A DNA stretch of 64,000 bases from Terriglobia bacterium (GCA_020073665.1 JAIQEU010000009.1:124001-188000); one strand, 5' to 3'. Numbered from the stretch's first letter, positions 53,228 to 62,668 are shown. The notes: a model not told the origin generated them from the sequence alone. Made by a program: numbers and translations.

Positions 53228-54172
53228 ATGGCGACGAACCCGCGGTATATCTGGATGGATGGTGAACTAAAGGACTCTGCCCAAGGGAATATTCCCTTCT
53301 TAAACGCCGGCCTGCACTACGGCTTCAGTGTGTTTGAAGGCATCCGCTGCTATGCCACCGAGCGTGGCCCGGCGGTGTTCCGCCTGCAGGAACACGTTGA
53401 ACGGCTGCTGGATTCTGCCCATATTATCGGCTTCCGCGATCTGCCCTTTACGCGTGACACAGTCGTCGATGCCATCCACCAGACCATTGCGGCCAACCGA
53501 TTTTCAGCGTGCTACATCCGGCCGCTGATCTATCTGGACGGAGCCATGAACATGGTGCTGGACAGCGGGAAGCCGCGCCTGGTAATCGCGGTGTGGGAGT
53601 GGGGCAATTTTCTGGGGCCCGAAGCCAAGGAGCGAGGTGTGCGGGCAAACGTTGCGTCCTACACCCGCCTGCACCCCAACATCACCATGACCAAGGCCAA
53701 GGTGTCCGGGAACTACGTGAACTCCATCCTGGCGAAAACCGAGTCCCTGCGCACCGGCTTCGATGAGGCAATCATGCTCGATCCCGCCGGCTACGTCGCC
53801 GAGTGTACGGGTGAGAACATTTTCGTCGTGCGCGACAAGGTGATCTGTACCGTGCCGCGGGGCGCCATCCTGGAAGGCATCACCCGCGACAGCCTGATCA
53901 CGCTGGCTCGCGACCTGGGCTACTCGGTGGTGGAGGAACCGATCTCCCGCGACCAGCTCTATATCTCGGATGAGGTCTTCGTGTGCGGCACCGCCGCCGA
54001 AGTGATCGGGCTACGCGAAATTGATTTCCGCATGATCGGGAACGGCAAGACTGGGCCCGTGGCGCGGTCCTTGCAGGATGCCTTCGAAAATGTCACGACG
54101 GGGAAACATGCGCGTTCCGCAACCTGGCTTTCCTACGTACCGGTCGCGGCTCTGTCTTCCGCCAAGGGTTGA
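53228..54172 (+). CDS. ilvE: Branched-chain amino-acid aminotransferase
   Basis: 314 residues, PLP fold type IV. Motifs: YIWMDGELKDS, LHYGFSVFEGIRCY, the Schiff-base lysine K158 in KAKVSGNYVNS, ECTGENIFVVRD, ILEGITRDSLITLA and EVFVCGTAAEVIGL. Transfers the amino group in Val/Leu/Ile synthesis or breakdown. GAGG precedes the ATG at 5 nt, and a strong terminator follows at 54213. It is in the same part of the window as ilvD but not in an operon with it. Confidence 0.96.
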   Translation: MATNPRYIWMDGELKDSAQGNIPFLNAGLHYGFSVFEGIRCYATERGPAVFRLQEHVERLLDSAHIIGFRDLPFTRDTVVDAIHQTIAANRFSACYIRPLIYLDGAMNMVLDSGKPRLVIAVWEWGNFLGPEAKERGVRANVASYTRLHPNITMTKAKVSGNYVNSILAKTESLRTGFDEAIMLDPAGYVAECTGENIFVVRDKVICTVPRGAILEGITRDSLITLARDLGYSVVEEPISRDQLYISDEVFVCGTAAEVIGLREIDFRMIGNGKTGPVARSLQDAFENVTTGKHARSATWLSYVPVAALSSAKG

Positions 54173-54212
54173 GCTGCGGCTTGAAACTGGCTGCGTCGGC
54201 CAGAAATGAGAA

Positions 54213-54244
54213 AGCCCGCGGATCGATATCCCGCGGGCTCTTTT
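54213..54244 (+). terminator. Intrinsic terminator after ilvE
   Basis: AGCCCGCGG (54213-54221) pairs with CCGCGGGCT (54231-54239), 9-nt loop, followed by CTTTTC. On the minus strand a TTTCTC follows, so it may also serve the propeller remnant that ends at 54261. Confidence 0.93.
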
Positions 54245-54260
54245 CTGCAATGCCAGACTC

Positions 54261-54830
54261 TCACTTCTTGAGTACGGCCAGACCAAGAGGCACGGTGCCA
54301 GTCGGCAACCCAAGGTTGAAGGGTGTGTGATTCTCAGCCACCGTTCCATCGGCCAAAATGTCGAACACATGCAGCACTCCGAGTCGATCGAGCACATACA
54401 GGAACTTCTCGGTCGGGTCGAGGCGGGTGTGCGTGGGCAAGGCACCTGTTCCACTCACCGCCAGGTCCTGGTTATGAGCGTTGCCCACCTTCGTCATGAC
54501 GCCGTTCTTGTCGTACGCCAGCACTTTAGTGCAGCTGATGGGCGGAGTGGTGAGGTAGAACTCCTTCAGTGTGGGATGGAAGACTCCAGCCACAGCGGCG
54601 GCCGGGAGGGTGAGGGAACTGGCCAGACTCATGATGCCGGTCCGGGAAATTCCGAGACTTTTTTCCGCTGGTGCGCCCACCGCCCCGATCCGCACCTGGA
54701 CGCAGGACAGCAGAAGACAGCTTGAAGGGCGCCGGTGATGAAGCCTGCCGGTAGTGCGTGAAGACGCACCACGCATACTCTGCGTTGCCACCGAAGGCGG
54801 ATGCCGTAACGATTTCTGTGGGAGCAGCAT
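54261..54830 (-). pseudogene. Degraded fourth copy of the secreted beta-propeller
   Basis: The last about 130 residues (GVFHPTLKEFYLTTPP, YDKNGVMTKV, LPTHTRLDPTEKFLYVLDRLGVLHVF, NLGLPTGTVPLGLAVLKK) align with the C-terminal blades of the propeller proteins encoded at 11387-15810. The region that should hold the SGETGSGTVTVYD blade is missing (about 50 residues), as are the signal peptide and the first half. The sequence upstream of residue 60 is unrelated. Either a pseudogene or a very truncated protein; the conserved leader is absent. Confidence 0.75.
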
Positions 54831-54882
54831 CTAAACTGACAAACGAGGCCTTGCGGGCACCTCTATTGGGGCATCAATCATC

Positions 54883-55491
54883 ATGAGAGATTCAGTAAGA
54901 CGCAGCCTTTTTTGGCTTTGGATATTTCTGGGCTTCCTGCTGGGCGTTGCCAGCAGAAACTTGCGCGCCCAGGAGACAGTGCTCGAACTTGACCCCGCCA
55001 ACACGACGGTTCAATTCTCACTGGATGCGACCCTGCACACGGTTCACGGGACCTTCAAACTGAAGGGCGGAACCATCCACTTCAATCCGGCCACAGGTAC
55101 GGCCAGCGGTCAGGTGACGGTGGACGCCACCAGTGGAGATACCGACAACGACTCACGCGACCACAAGATGCATAAGTCAGTTCTGGAGAGTGCAAAGTAT
55201 CCCGAGATTACCTTTACACCAACCAAAGTGAAGGGTGCGCTCGCGCCCAATGGAGATTCCACGGTGCAGGTCGAAGGCGTCTTCCGGTTGCATGGCACCG
55301 ACCACCCGATCAGCGCTTCGGTGCCCGTGCAGTTGCATGGAAACGTGCTCAGTACCAAGACTCATCTTGTGATTCCGTATGTCGACTGGGGACTGAAGAA
55401 CCCCAGCACATTCTTTCTGCACGTGAGCGACAAGGTGGAGGTTGAGGTGAGCGCAACCGGCCACCTGACGCCAGCAGGTGGGCAGCCATAG
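54883..55491 (+). CDS. YceI-family protein
   Basis: 202 residues; signal peptide ending LRAQE, then the YceI lipocalin-like fold: LDPANTTVQFSLDATLHTVHGTFKLKGGTIHF, NDSRDHKMHKSVLESAKYPEITFTP, VEGVFRLHGTDHPIS, YVDWGLKNPSTFFLHVSDKVEVEV. Family members bind isoprenoid or other amphiphilic lipids in the periplasm. No strong ribosome-binding site; the ATG at 54883 is the only start that includes the whole signal peptide. Confidence 0.92.
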   Translation: MRDSVRRSLFWLWIFLGFLLGVASRNLRAQETVLELDPANTTVQFSLDATLHTVHGTFKLKGGTIHFNPATGTASGQVTVDATSGDTDNDSRDHKMHKSVLESAKYPEITFTPTKVKGALAPNGDSTVQVEGVFRLHGTDHPISASVPVQLHGNVLSTKTHLVIPYVDWGLKNPSTFFLHVSDKVEVEVSATGHLTPAGGQP

Positions 55492-55550
55492 TCCGGCTGC
55501 AGACCAGCACGGGGATTTGAAAAGGAAGGGGCGCTAGCCCCCCTTTGAGC

Positions 55551-57863
55551 CTAGTAGCTGCCCGGGTCTTTCAACTCCTGCGGAAACGCGATGGGCACAG
55601 CCGGAGCCGTGAGCACGGGCGCATTTCGTCCGGCCTGGGTGGTATCAAACGATACGAAGCCCAGGCTGAAAGCCGGCGAACCGGACTGCAGGTTGTAATT
55701 GTCTGTGGGATAAGTCGGGTTCACGAACAGCGGATCTTTGTTCTGCGAATGAGCATCTTCGCCAACCGCCTGCCATGCACTCAACCCGGTGTACGAGGTC
55801 CGGGGTGGGACGACGTACGGGTCAGTGGTAATGAATTTCAGCGAAGAGCCATTCGGCATCCAGTACAAGTTGTGGTCCATGACAAAGCGAGTGTTGCAGG
55901 GAACCGGCTTGCCGCTCCCGCCCACGTCGAAACACGCCCACTTCCCGCCTTGCAGCGCGATCTTGTAATAAAAAATATTGTGGGTGAGAGTCAGAGAATT
56001 CGGGTTCTGCCCGCCATGGTTGACTGAGTACAGATTGGCCTCCACGAAAATGTTGTTGTCGGCCACGTTGTTCTGCGGATAAGTGTCGGACTTGCGGTCC
56101 GACAAGTTGGCGAACAGCGACGAAGAAGTCGTCCGGTAGACGAGATTGTTCTTGACCGTCACGTTCGACGTTCCCTGGTCCAGATAAATCCCATTGCCGC
56201 CAAAGCCGTCCGCATCGAGAATGGGATGGGTCACGTCATGAATCACATTGTTCAGAATCTGGTTGCCCTTGGTGCCTGAGGTTGCCAGGTAGATGGCCCC
56301 GATGTCGGAAGTCACACCCTGGCCCAGGTTGTAGAGCAGGTTGTAGGAGATAGTGTTGTCGTGCGCGTAGCTGGTCACGCCACTCGACATCCCCCATACC
56401 AACCCCACCCCGATGGCTCCGTTGTAGAAATCGCTGATTTCGTTGTGGGTGATGGTGTTGTGATGGGAGTTGCCCACCAGAACGCCGGTGCCGATGCCGG
56501 TTGGCTGCACCCGGCCGCCGCCGGTAATCAGGTTGTTCTGGACCAGAACATACTGGGCCACGTCGGCGTCGGTGTCGCGCTTGGTTTGCGGCGTCATGCC
56601 GATGCGAACCCCGCCCGATCCCAAGTCATAGAGAAGGCTGTTCACCACCTGGTTGCTGATCTGGTTCTTCACCGACCCGGTGCCAACGAATTCAACACCC
56701 CAACCCTGGGTGTGAGAAATCGTGCAGCCGTCGAAGATCACATTGCTGGAGCCGGTGAAGCTCAGAGCCGCGGGGACGCCCATTGCACCCTGCTGGTCAG
56801 CCAGCCCTCCCGCCGGGGGCAACCAGTTGTCGTGCGAAAACGTGATTCCCTGGAAAGTGACATATTGCAGATCCGTGGCAACGATCAGCTGGGTCTGCTG
56901 GGGAATGATGATTTCCGCGTTCTTGGGCGTTTCGCCTGACTGCGCCAGGTAGGTGAGCGTCCACGTGCCTGAACTGCTGGTGCAGCTAGGAGGATTGGTG
57001 CATCGATCGACGTACCACTGGCCCGGCTGGGTGAGTGACTCTTTCACGTTCTCCAGCAGGTAGCGGTGCCCGGGCAGGAATCCGTTGTCCAGATCCTGGT
57101 TGGTGGGTCCCGTCAAATACGCGATGTGTTTGGAGGTGTCCACCGACTGGAGCCGCATCCGGCTCATGGTCCACTTTTCAAAATCCAGAACTTCGACATC
57201 GCCCAACGCAATGCTGTGATAGGTGGACGCCAGGTCATTGTTGGCGTATACGAAGCGATCGAAACACTCCCACTGGCCGTTGACCTGCAGACTGCAATTG
57301 TCCGACTGCGAGTTTACGTACACCGGCCCCACGTTATGAAGATAGGTGCCCACCGTGCTCCGCGGGCGTAAGCGGCGCGTGCCGTTATAGAACAGGTTTT
57401 CGAAATTCTGATAACTGCTCGAGCTTAGCGGGACTGTCCACGTATTGCCTGAGACATTAGTCCATCCTGTGATCTTCTTCCCGCCGCTGATTACCGGGAT
57501 CTCGCACGGATAGTTCTCGTAGAGGATGGGAGTGCTGGAGGTGCCGGAATCGTCTGCCGTAAAAATCACCGGGGCGCTCAGGTAGTAGTTGCCGTTGCGG
57601 ATCATCACTAGGTGGCGGCCGCCGGGCATTCCCTGTACGGTTTTGCGCGCGCCGTCAAGCGTGGCAAAAGGCCCATCGGTTTTGCTCGGATTGGGAGCGT
57701 CCAGGGTTCCGGACCAACTGTCGTTTCCGTTGGTTGCGACGTAATAGTCGGCATTCGCGGTGCCGCAGTTAGCGCCGCCACCGCCGACCGATTGAGCGGA
57801 GCAGATGCTTACAAGCAGGATGAGAGATAACAGCAGTATAAGTGCGGCGAATCTTGAGTACAC
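55551..57863 (-). CDS. Secreted right-handed beta-helix protein
   Basis: 770 residues; signal peptide ending CSAQ. The N-terminus has YVATNGNDSWSGTLDAPNPSKTDGPFATLDGARKTV, the usual opening of secreted parallel beta-helix (pectate-lyase-like) proteins. It is followed by many short repeats with N-rich turns such as NVIFDGCTISHTQGWGV, YVLVQNNLITGG, NTITHNEISDFYNGAIG and NTISYNLLYNLGQG. Possibly a polysaccharide lyase or hydrolase; the substrate cannot be told. It stands alone on the minus strand; the 224 nt upstream of it hold nothing recognised. Confidence 0.85.
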   Translation of the reverse strand: MYSRFAALILLLSLILLVSICSAQSVGGGGANCGTANADYYVATNGNDSWSGTLDAPNPSKTDGPFATLDGARKTVQGMPGGRHLVMIRNGNYYLSAPVIFTADDSGTSSTPILYENYPCEIPVISGGKKITGWTNVSGNTWTVPLSSSSYQNFENLFYNGTRRLRPRSTVGTYLHNVGPVYVNSQSDNCSLQVNGQWECFDRFVYANNDLASTYHSIALGDVEVLDFEKWTMSRMRLQSVDTSKHIAYLTGPTNQDLDNGFLPGHRYLLENVKESLTQPGQWYVDRCTNPPSCTSSSGTWTLTYLAQSGETPKNAEIIIPQQTQLIVATDLQYVTFQGITFSHDNWLPPAGGLADQQGAMGVPAALSFTGSSNVIFDGCTISHTQGWGVEFVGTGSVKNQISNQVVNSLLYDLGSGGVRIGMTPQTKRDTDADVAQYVLVQNNLITGGGRVQPTGIGTGVLVGNSHHNTITHNEISDFYNGAIGVGLVWGMSSGVTSYAHDNTISYNLLYNLGQGVTSDIGAIYLATSGTKGNQILNNVIHDVTHPILDADGFGGNGIYLDQGTSNVTVKNNLVYRTTSSSLFANLSDRKSDTYPQNNVADNNIFVEANLYSVNHGGQNPNSLTLTHNIFYYKIALQGGKWACFDVGGSGKPVPCNTRFVMDHNLYWMPNGSSLKFITTDPYVVPPRTSYTGLSAWQAVGEDAHSQNKDPLFVNPTYPTDNYNLQSGSPAFSLGFVSFDTTQAGRNAPVLTAPAVPIAFPQELKDPGSY

Positions 57864-58087
57864 TGGCAGCCTCCGTCAGAACAAATAGTTAAGGCAGACG
57901 AGTGGCGGAGACGTGGTTGGCTCAGACTAGCCCGCCACGTGTACAAAAAACAGGTCACGAAAGGGCATTGGGCCCAGAAAAAAGGGTGGCGGAGAGAGTG
58001 AGCCTAACGTAACAAGCAGATTAGGAAAGAGTTATAGAGATTCCCAAATCGGGAAACAACGAGCCGTGGGCTCCCATTTAGTAAACC

Positions 58088-59767
58088 CTAATGCATCCTT
58101 GGACGAGTAATCGCGCCCTCGGCCGCCGACGATACCAGCGCCGCATACTTGGCGAAAACCCCGGTAGCATAGCGTGGCTCGGGTGCTTTCCAGGCCGCGA
58201 GCCGCTGCCGCAGGGCAGCGTCGCTGAGTTCGACTTCCAGCACCCGCTGCTTCACGTCAATGTGAATGGCATCGCCCTCGTGCAGGGCAGCAATGGGGCC
58301 TCCCAGAGCAGCCTCGGGGGCGACATGCCCGATCATTAGCCCGCGGGTGGCGCCGCTGAAGCGGCCGTCGGTGAGCAGCGCCACCGATTCCCCCAGTCCC
58401 TCGCCGACGATGGCCGCCGTCACTCCCAACATTTCACGCATGCCAGGCCCCCCCTTGGGGCCTTCGTTGCGAATCACCACCACGTCGCCGGGCTTGATCT
58501 GCTTGGCGGTGACCGCCGTCATGGCGTCTTCTTCGGATTCGAAAATGCGCGCCGGCCCGCGATGGCTGGGGCGCTCATGCCCGCTGATCTTGGCTACGCA
58601 ACCTTCGGGTGCCAGATTGCCGTGCAGAATGACCAGGCCGCCGGTCGCCTTCAAAGGATGATCGAGCGCGACGATGACCTGCTGACCCGGGGTTTCGACC
58701 GCGGCGTTGGCCTCCTCTGCGAAAGTCCTTCCCGTGACCGTTAGGGTTGAGCCGTCGGCGCATTTGCCGTCGAGCAGGCGCTTTGCGATCACCGGGATAC
58801 CGCCTGCCTTATCTACGTCTGCTGCCACGAAGCGTCCTGCTGGTTTCAAATCGGCGAGCAGCGGAGTGCGCTCGCTGACCTTCTGAAAATCGTCGATCGC
58901 CAGCGGGATTCCCGACTCGCGTGCCAGCGCCAGCAGATGCAGCACCGCGTTGGTCGACCCGCCCGTGCAGGCCACGCCCGCAATCGCATTGTCGAACGCC
59001 GGACGGGTGAGGATCTGACGCGGAAGGGTCCCGCGCTTCAGCAGGTCCAGCACCACCTGGCCACAGCGGAACGCGACCTCATCCTTGCGTGGATCCATGG
59101 CCGGCACGCCGTTGAAACCCATAGGCGAAAGGCCGATCAACTCCATCACCGTAGACATGGTGTTGGCGGTGTATTGGCCGCCGCACGCGCCCGCACCTGG
59201 GCAGGCGACATTCTCCAGGTCGAGCAGTTCGGCGTCGGTCATTTTGCCGGCGGCGTTTGCGCCCACGGCTTCGAACACGTCCTGGATGGTGACGTCTTTG
59301 CCCTTGTAACTGCCGGCGGCGATGGTGCCGCCGTAAAGCACCAGCCCGGGAATATTCAGCCGGGCAAGGGCCATGGCCGCGGCGGGAATAGTTTTGTCGC
59401 AGCCCACCACGCATACCAGCGCGTCGAACATTTGCCCGCGGCAGACCAATTCAATCGAGTCGGCAATGATCTCCCGGCTCACCAGCGAAGCGCGCATGCC
59501 TTCGGTGCCCATGGTCTCGCCATCGCTGATGGCGATGGTATTGAACTCCATGGGGGTGCCTCCGGCGGCGCGAATGCCCTCTTTTACCTTGGCTGCCAGG
59601 CGGCGCAGGTGGAAGTTACAGGGCATGGTTTCAATCCAGGTGTTGGCCACGCCAATGAGGGGCTGGCGGAGATCGCTGTCGGAGAACCCGATGGCCTTGA
59701 ACATGGCGCGGGCCGGTGCCCGGTCGCGCCCATCGGTGATGCCATGGCTGCGGTGTTTGGGGTCCAT
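58088..59767 (-). CDS. ilvD: Dihydroxy-acid dehydratase
   Basis: 559 residues, full length. Iron-sulfur ligands are the cysteines C50 (TMPCNFH), C123 (VVGCDKTIPAA) and C194 (AGACGGQYTANTMS). Also visible are AISDGETMGTEGM, ALDHPLKATGGLVILHGNLAPEGCV, GPKGGPGMREML and TDGRFSGATRGLMIGHVAPEA. Catalyses the third step of Val/Ile synthesis. It is divergent from the TetR gene at 59963 with 195 nt between start codons, in which a CCCTTCGGCTTCGCTCAGGG-type repeat lies. Confidence 0.96.
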   Translation of the reverse strand: MDPKHRSHGITDGRDRAPARAMFKAIGFSDSDLRQPLIGVANTWIETMPCNFHLRRLAAKVKEGIRAAGGTPMEFNTIAISDGETMGTEGMRASLVSREIIADSIELVCRGQMFDALVCVVGCDKTIPAAAMALARLNIPGLVLYGGTIAAGSYKGKDVTIQDVFEAVGANAAGKMTDAELLDLENVACPGAGACGGQYTANTMSTVMELIGLSPMGFNGVPAMDPRKDEVAFRCGQVVLDLLKRGTLPRQILTRPAFDNAIAGVACTGGSTNAVLHLLALARESGIPLAIDDFQKVSERTPLLADLKPAGRFVAADVDKAGGIPVIAKRLLDGKCADGSTLTVTGRTFAEEANAAVETPGQQVIVALDHPLKATGGLVILHGNLAPEGCVAKISGHERPSHRGPARIFESEEDAMTAVTAKQIKPGDVVVIRNEGPKGGPGMREMLGVTAAIVGEGLGESVALLTDGRFSGATRGLMIGHVAPEAALGGPIAALHEGDAIHIDVKQRVLEVELSDAALRQRLAAWKAPEPRYATGVFAKYAALVSSAAEGAITRPRMH

Positions 59768-59825
59768 GGGAGAGAGGTTACGCCAACTTGGAGGCTTTGG
59801 TCACTGGCCTTGGTGGCGTCCGGCG

Positions 59826-59848
59826 TAACCCCTTCGGCTTCGCTCAGG
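59826..59848. repeat. Dispersed-repeat-like word between ilvD and the TetR gene
   Basis: AACCCCTTCGGCTTCGCTCAGG resembles the CCCTTCGACTCCGCTCAGGG family of intergenic repeats common in many soil-bacterial genomes. CCCTTCGG/ CGCTCAGGG can form a short imperfect hairpin. No regulatory meaning is evident. Confidence 0.45.
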
Positions 59849-59962
59849 GCAGGCTGCTGGCAGCGCCCGGGATCCTGGTGGACAGCTGGCGCATGCCGGC
59901 GGACGGGTAAAGTTCACCCTGGGCATGGTTTTCCGGTTTTGCCCTGTATATTCTTTTGGCTG

Positions 59963-60550
59963 ATGACTCGTGAAGCTACCCTTGACTCCCGGCAGGAGAT
60001 CCTGCGCACCGCTGCCCGCCTGTTCCAGCTGCAGGGCTACGACGCCACTTCCATGAACGACGTTGCCGCGGCCCTCAAACTGAGCAAGGGCGGGCTCTAT
60101 CACCATTTCCAGGGCAAGGACGAGATTCTGTTTGACCTGATGAACCATGCCATGGACATCACCGAGGAGCGGGTCATCAACGCGGTGCGTGGCATCTCCG
60201 ACCCCGAGGAACGCCTGCGCTCGCTGATCCGCCGTCATATCGAAGTTGTGCTGAGCGTGCGTGACCGCGAGATCACCGTCATGCTGCACGAGAATCATCC
60301 CTTGCCGCCGCCGCTGCGCCGCCGCATCAACTCACGCAAGAAAGATTACGTGCACTTCGTTGAAAACCTGATCGCGGAGGTGCAGAGAGCGCGGCAGTCC
60401 ACGCGGAGCGTGAGCCCCCGGGCGGCAACCTTCGCACTGCTCGGCATGATCAATTGGATTTACCAGTGGTACAAGCCGGAAGGCGAACTGCGGGAAGAAG
60501 ACTTGGCGCGTCAGTACACCGAAATATTTTTTGCGGGAGCTTTTGCGTAG
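59963..60550 (+). CDS. TetR-family transcriptional regulator
   Basis: 195 residues from the ATG at 59963 (MTREATLDSRQEIL). The DNA-binding domain occupies about 8-55: ILRTAARLFQLQGYDATSMNDVAAALKLSKGGLYHHFQGKDEIL, with helix-turn-helix near 30-50. The C-terminal ligand-binding domain has ERLRSLIRRHIEVVLS and INWIYQWYKPEGELREEDLARQYTEIF, as in TetR_C_33-type regulators of lipid or acyl-CoA metabolism. The larger open frame upstream is antisense to ilvD and rejected. Divergent orientation makes ilvD or itself a possible target. Confidence 0.93.
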   Translation: MTREATLDSRQEILRTAARLFQLQGYDATSMNDVAAALKLSKGGLYHHFQGKDEILFDLMNHAMDITEERVINAVRGISDPEERLRSLIRRHIEVVLSVRDREITVMLHENHPLPPPLRRRINSRKKDYVHFVENLIAEVQRARQSTRSVSPRAATFALLGMINWIYQWYKPEGELREEDLARQYTEIFFAGAFA

Positions 60551-60564
60551 TTCTTCCGTCTAAA

Positions 60565-60646
60565 CCCCACAGAGGACACTGAGATCACAGAGGGAACCGG
60601 ATCCTGGCATTTGGTTCCTCCGTGTCCTCTGCATCCCCTGTGGTGA
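60565..60646. repeat. Inverted repeat of CACAGAGGACAC-type words
   Basis: Left arm CCCCACAGAGGACACTGAGATCAC... (60565-60598) and right arm TTCCTCCGTGTCCTCTGCAT...CTGTGGTGA (60613-60646) are imperfect reverse complements. It fills the gap between the TetR and cupin genes. This word family recurs between genes of many bacteria and may be a non-autonomous mobile element or a transcription-terminating hairpin. Confidence 0.7.
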
Positions 60647-60665
60647 ACTCCAAATCGGACGTCCG

Positions 60666-60995
60666 ATGACAACACCGAACTTCTACCAAATGGCCGAACT
60701 GCTCAAGCAGCGAGATGCCGTTGCTAAGCGCTACCTGGAGTTTCTCCGCATCCCGGCAATGAGTGCGGGAGTCTACGTGCTGGCCGCGGGCGCTGCCGAC
60801 CCTCAGAAGCCGCACAAAGAAGATGAACTGTACTACGTCGTCCGCGGACGCGCTCGTATGCGAATTGGCTCCCAAGACCAGGCGGTCAGCGCGGGCAGCG
60901 TAATTTTCGTCGCAGCCCATGTGGAGCACCGTTTCTTCGACATCACGGAAGAACTGGTGGTGCTGGTATTCTTCGCGCCGGCGGAGAGTTCATAG
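60666..60995 (+). CDS. Small cupin protein
   Basis: 109 residues. A single cupin barrel: KPHKEDELYYVVRGRARMRIG (metal ligands near His50/Glu54) and VIFVAAHVEHRFFDI (second His set). ASxxG-type turns are in place. The ATG at 60666 (MTTPNFYQM) was chosen although no clear ribosome-binding site is seen. It ends 2 nt before the GNAT start, implying an operon. Substrate unknown. Confidence 0.85.
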   Translation: MTTPNFYQMAELLKQRDAVAKRYLEFLRIPAMSAGVYVLAAGAADPQKPHKEDELYYVVRGRARMRIGSQDQAVSAGSVIFVAAHVEHRFFDITEELVVLVFFAPAESS

Positions 60996-60997
60996 AG

Positions 60998-61492
60998 GTG
61001 AAGGTCCAGATCAGCCCGATGGCCGCAGGCGATTGGCCGGAAGTGCGGGAAATCTATCGGCAAGGCATCGCCACCGGCCACGCGACGTTTGAGACCGAGC
61101 TGCCCGACTGGGAGAAGTGGGACAGCGGACATCTCGCGAGCTGCCGCCTGGTGGCGCGCGGAGACGGCGGCGTTGTGGCCTGGGCCGCCCTGAGCCCGGT
61201 CTCAAAGCGGCAGGTCTACGCAGGTGTCGCGGAAGTATCGCTTTACGTGGCCGAGACCGCCCGAGGGCTTGGCGTTGGGACCGCCCTCCTGCAAGCCTTG
61301 ATCGTCGCCTCCGAAGCTGGTGGTATCTGGACGCTGCAAGCCGGAATCTTTCCTGAGAATGCGGCCAGCATCGCTTTACACAAGTCCTTCGGCTTTCGCG
61401 AAGTTGGGACCCGACATCGCGTGGGCAAACTGGGCGATTGCTGGCGAGATACCGTGCTGCTTGAGCGTCGCAGCCCAACCGTTGGAGTGTGA
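60998..61492 (+). CDS. GNAT-family N-acetyltransferase (phosphinothricin/MnaT-like)
   Basis: 164 residues from GTG at 60998. Motifs: ISPMAAGDWPEVREIYRQGIATGHATFETELPDWEKW, the family start, then AEVSLYVAETARGLGVGTALLQAL with the acetyl-CoA loop RGLGVG, and ASIALHKSFGFREVGTRHRVGKLGDCWRDTVLLERR. This matches the Pat/YncA-type N-acetyltransferases acting on methionine-like amines. Cupin and GNAT are coupled, but their joint role is not known. Confidence 0.9.
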   Translation: MKVQISPMAAGDWPEVREIYRQGIATGHATFETELPDWEKWDSGHLASCRLVARGDGGVVAWAALSPVSKRQVYAGVAEVSLYVAETARGLGVGTALLQALIVASEAGGIWTLQAGIFPENAASIALHKSFGFREVGTRHRVGKLGDCWRDTVLLERRSPTVGV

Positions 61493-61631
61493 AGGTGGTT
61501 TGAGCACGCAGTCGCCGGCTAATCCTACCTTCCGTTGGCCAAGTGAGGCCGCGTAGCTGTACTCGACAATCTTGAGCAGCGCACTTCGCTTTCACTTCAT
61601 GTGGCCAGGAAGCGGATCTCGCCGCCGCGCC

Positions 61632-62417
61632 CTAGCTCGCTTCTTTCGCGGGTTCCTTGCTCGGAATCCAGTAAATCTCTTCCTTCAATGTCTCCTTAAC
61701 AAAGCCGATCCGCTTGAGGATGCCTTTGCCGTGTTCGATCATCTCCGGATGGCCGCATAAGTAGCCGACGGCGTTGCTGCCGTTCAGGCCCCACTGGTCG
61801 GCGTATTTGCGCAGGACGTCATCCACGCGCCCGGTCTCGCCCTTCCATTTCTCGTCATCCCATGGCCGGCTGACGCAGGGGACGTACTGCAGCCAGGGCA
61901 CTTCGGCGGCGAACTTCTCCAACTCTTCGCTATAGCCGAATTCCCACGACCGGCTGGCGCCATTTAACAGGAACAGTTTGTGCTTGCCGTCGAAGCGACC
62001 TTCCTTCCAGTCCCTGTACAGGGTGCGAACGTAGCTGACGAACGGCGCGACGCCGGTCACCGTGGATACCAGGAGGTGGTTGGTACGCCCGCTCGCAGTG
62101 TCGAGGGTGAATCTTCCTTTGGCGGCTTTGCGCATGAGCAATTCGTCGCCAGGCTGCAGTTTGTAGATTTCCGGGGTCAATTCACCGTGCGGGACCAGTT
62201 CAAAGAAGAATTCGATTTCGCTTTCCAGCGGCGAAGAAACAATGGAATAAGGCCGCTCCGACCGCTTGGTCGGGCCTTCCACCCCCAGAGTGGCGTACTG
62301 TCCGGGAGCGAACTTGAATTCCCCGCCCGCCTGAATGCGGATCATCCAGAGATCGGGCGCAAAATCCATGCGCTTGGTAATTTTGGCGTGATAAAACTTC
62401 TCATCGGCAGGGCTCAT
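61632..62417 (-). CDS. Ferredoxin-NADP reductase-like flavoprotein
   Basis: 261 residues. The FAD domain has FAPGQYATLGV and RPYSIVSSP (55-63), followed by GDELLMRKAAKGRFTLD. The NAD(P) domain has LLVSTVTGVAPFVSYVRTLYRDW, FLLNGASRSWEFGYSEEL and VGYLCGHPEMIEHGKGIL, with a C-terminal EEIYWIPSKEPAKEAS tail. This pattern fits ferredoxin/flavodoxin-NADP reductases of the bacterial class. No ferredoxin gene is adjacent. The ATG at 62417 is kept. Confidence 0.9.
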   Translation of the reverse strand: MSPADEKFYHAKITKRMDFAPDLWMIRIQAGGEFKFAPGQYATLGVEGPTKRSERPYSIVSSPLESEIEFFFELVPHGELTPEIYKLQPGDELLMRKAAKGRFTLDTASGRTNHLLVSTVTGVAPFVSYVRTLYRDWKEGRFDGKHKLFLLNGASRSWEFGYSEELEKFAAEVPWLQYVPCVSRPWDDEKWKGETGRVDDVLRKYADQWGLNGSNAVGYLCGHPEMIEHGKGILKRIGFVKETLKEEIYWIPSKEPAKEAS

Positions 62418-62668
62418 GAGTCACCTCGTTCGGCTGACTGCCCAAAGATTCGGGTAGTGTACAGGAGTCAGTCAAGCCGCCGTCAGCTGGGTACAGATGG
62501 TTGAACATTTCGGAACCAATCGCCGGCTCCGGCGTATAGAACCGTGAGGATTGCAGTTTGACACCTAATGTCCGGCCTTATATCGTTTTGCTTCGTTCAT
62601 TCTACTGCTTTGCGTCCACGGCCGTTTCCAGACCGGCGTGCGTCCGCGGAGTCCCTCAAGGAGAAATC

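Noticed and set aside
58937-59962. N-terminal extension of the TetR open frame by about 340 codons
   Set aside because: Overlaps ilvD on the opposite strand; the TetR domain begins normally at the ATG at 59963.
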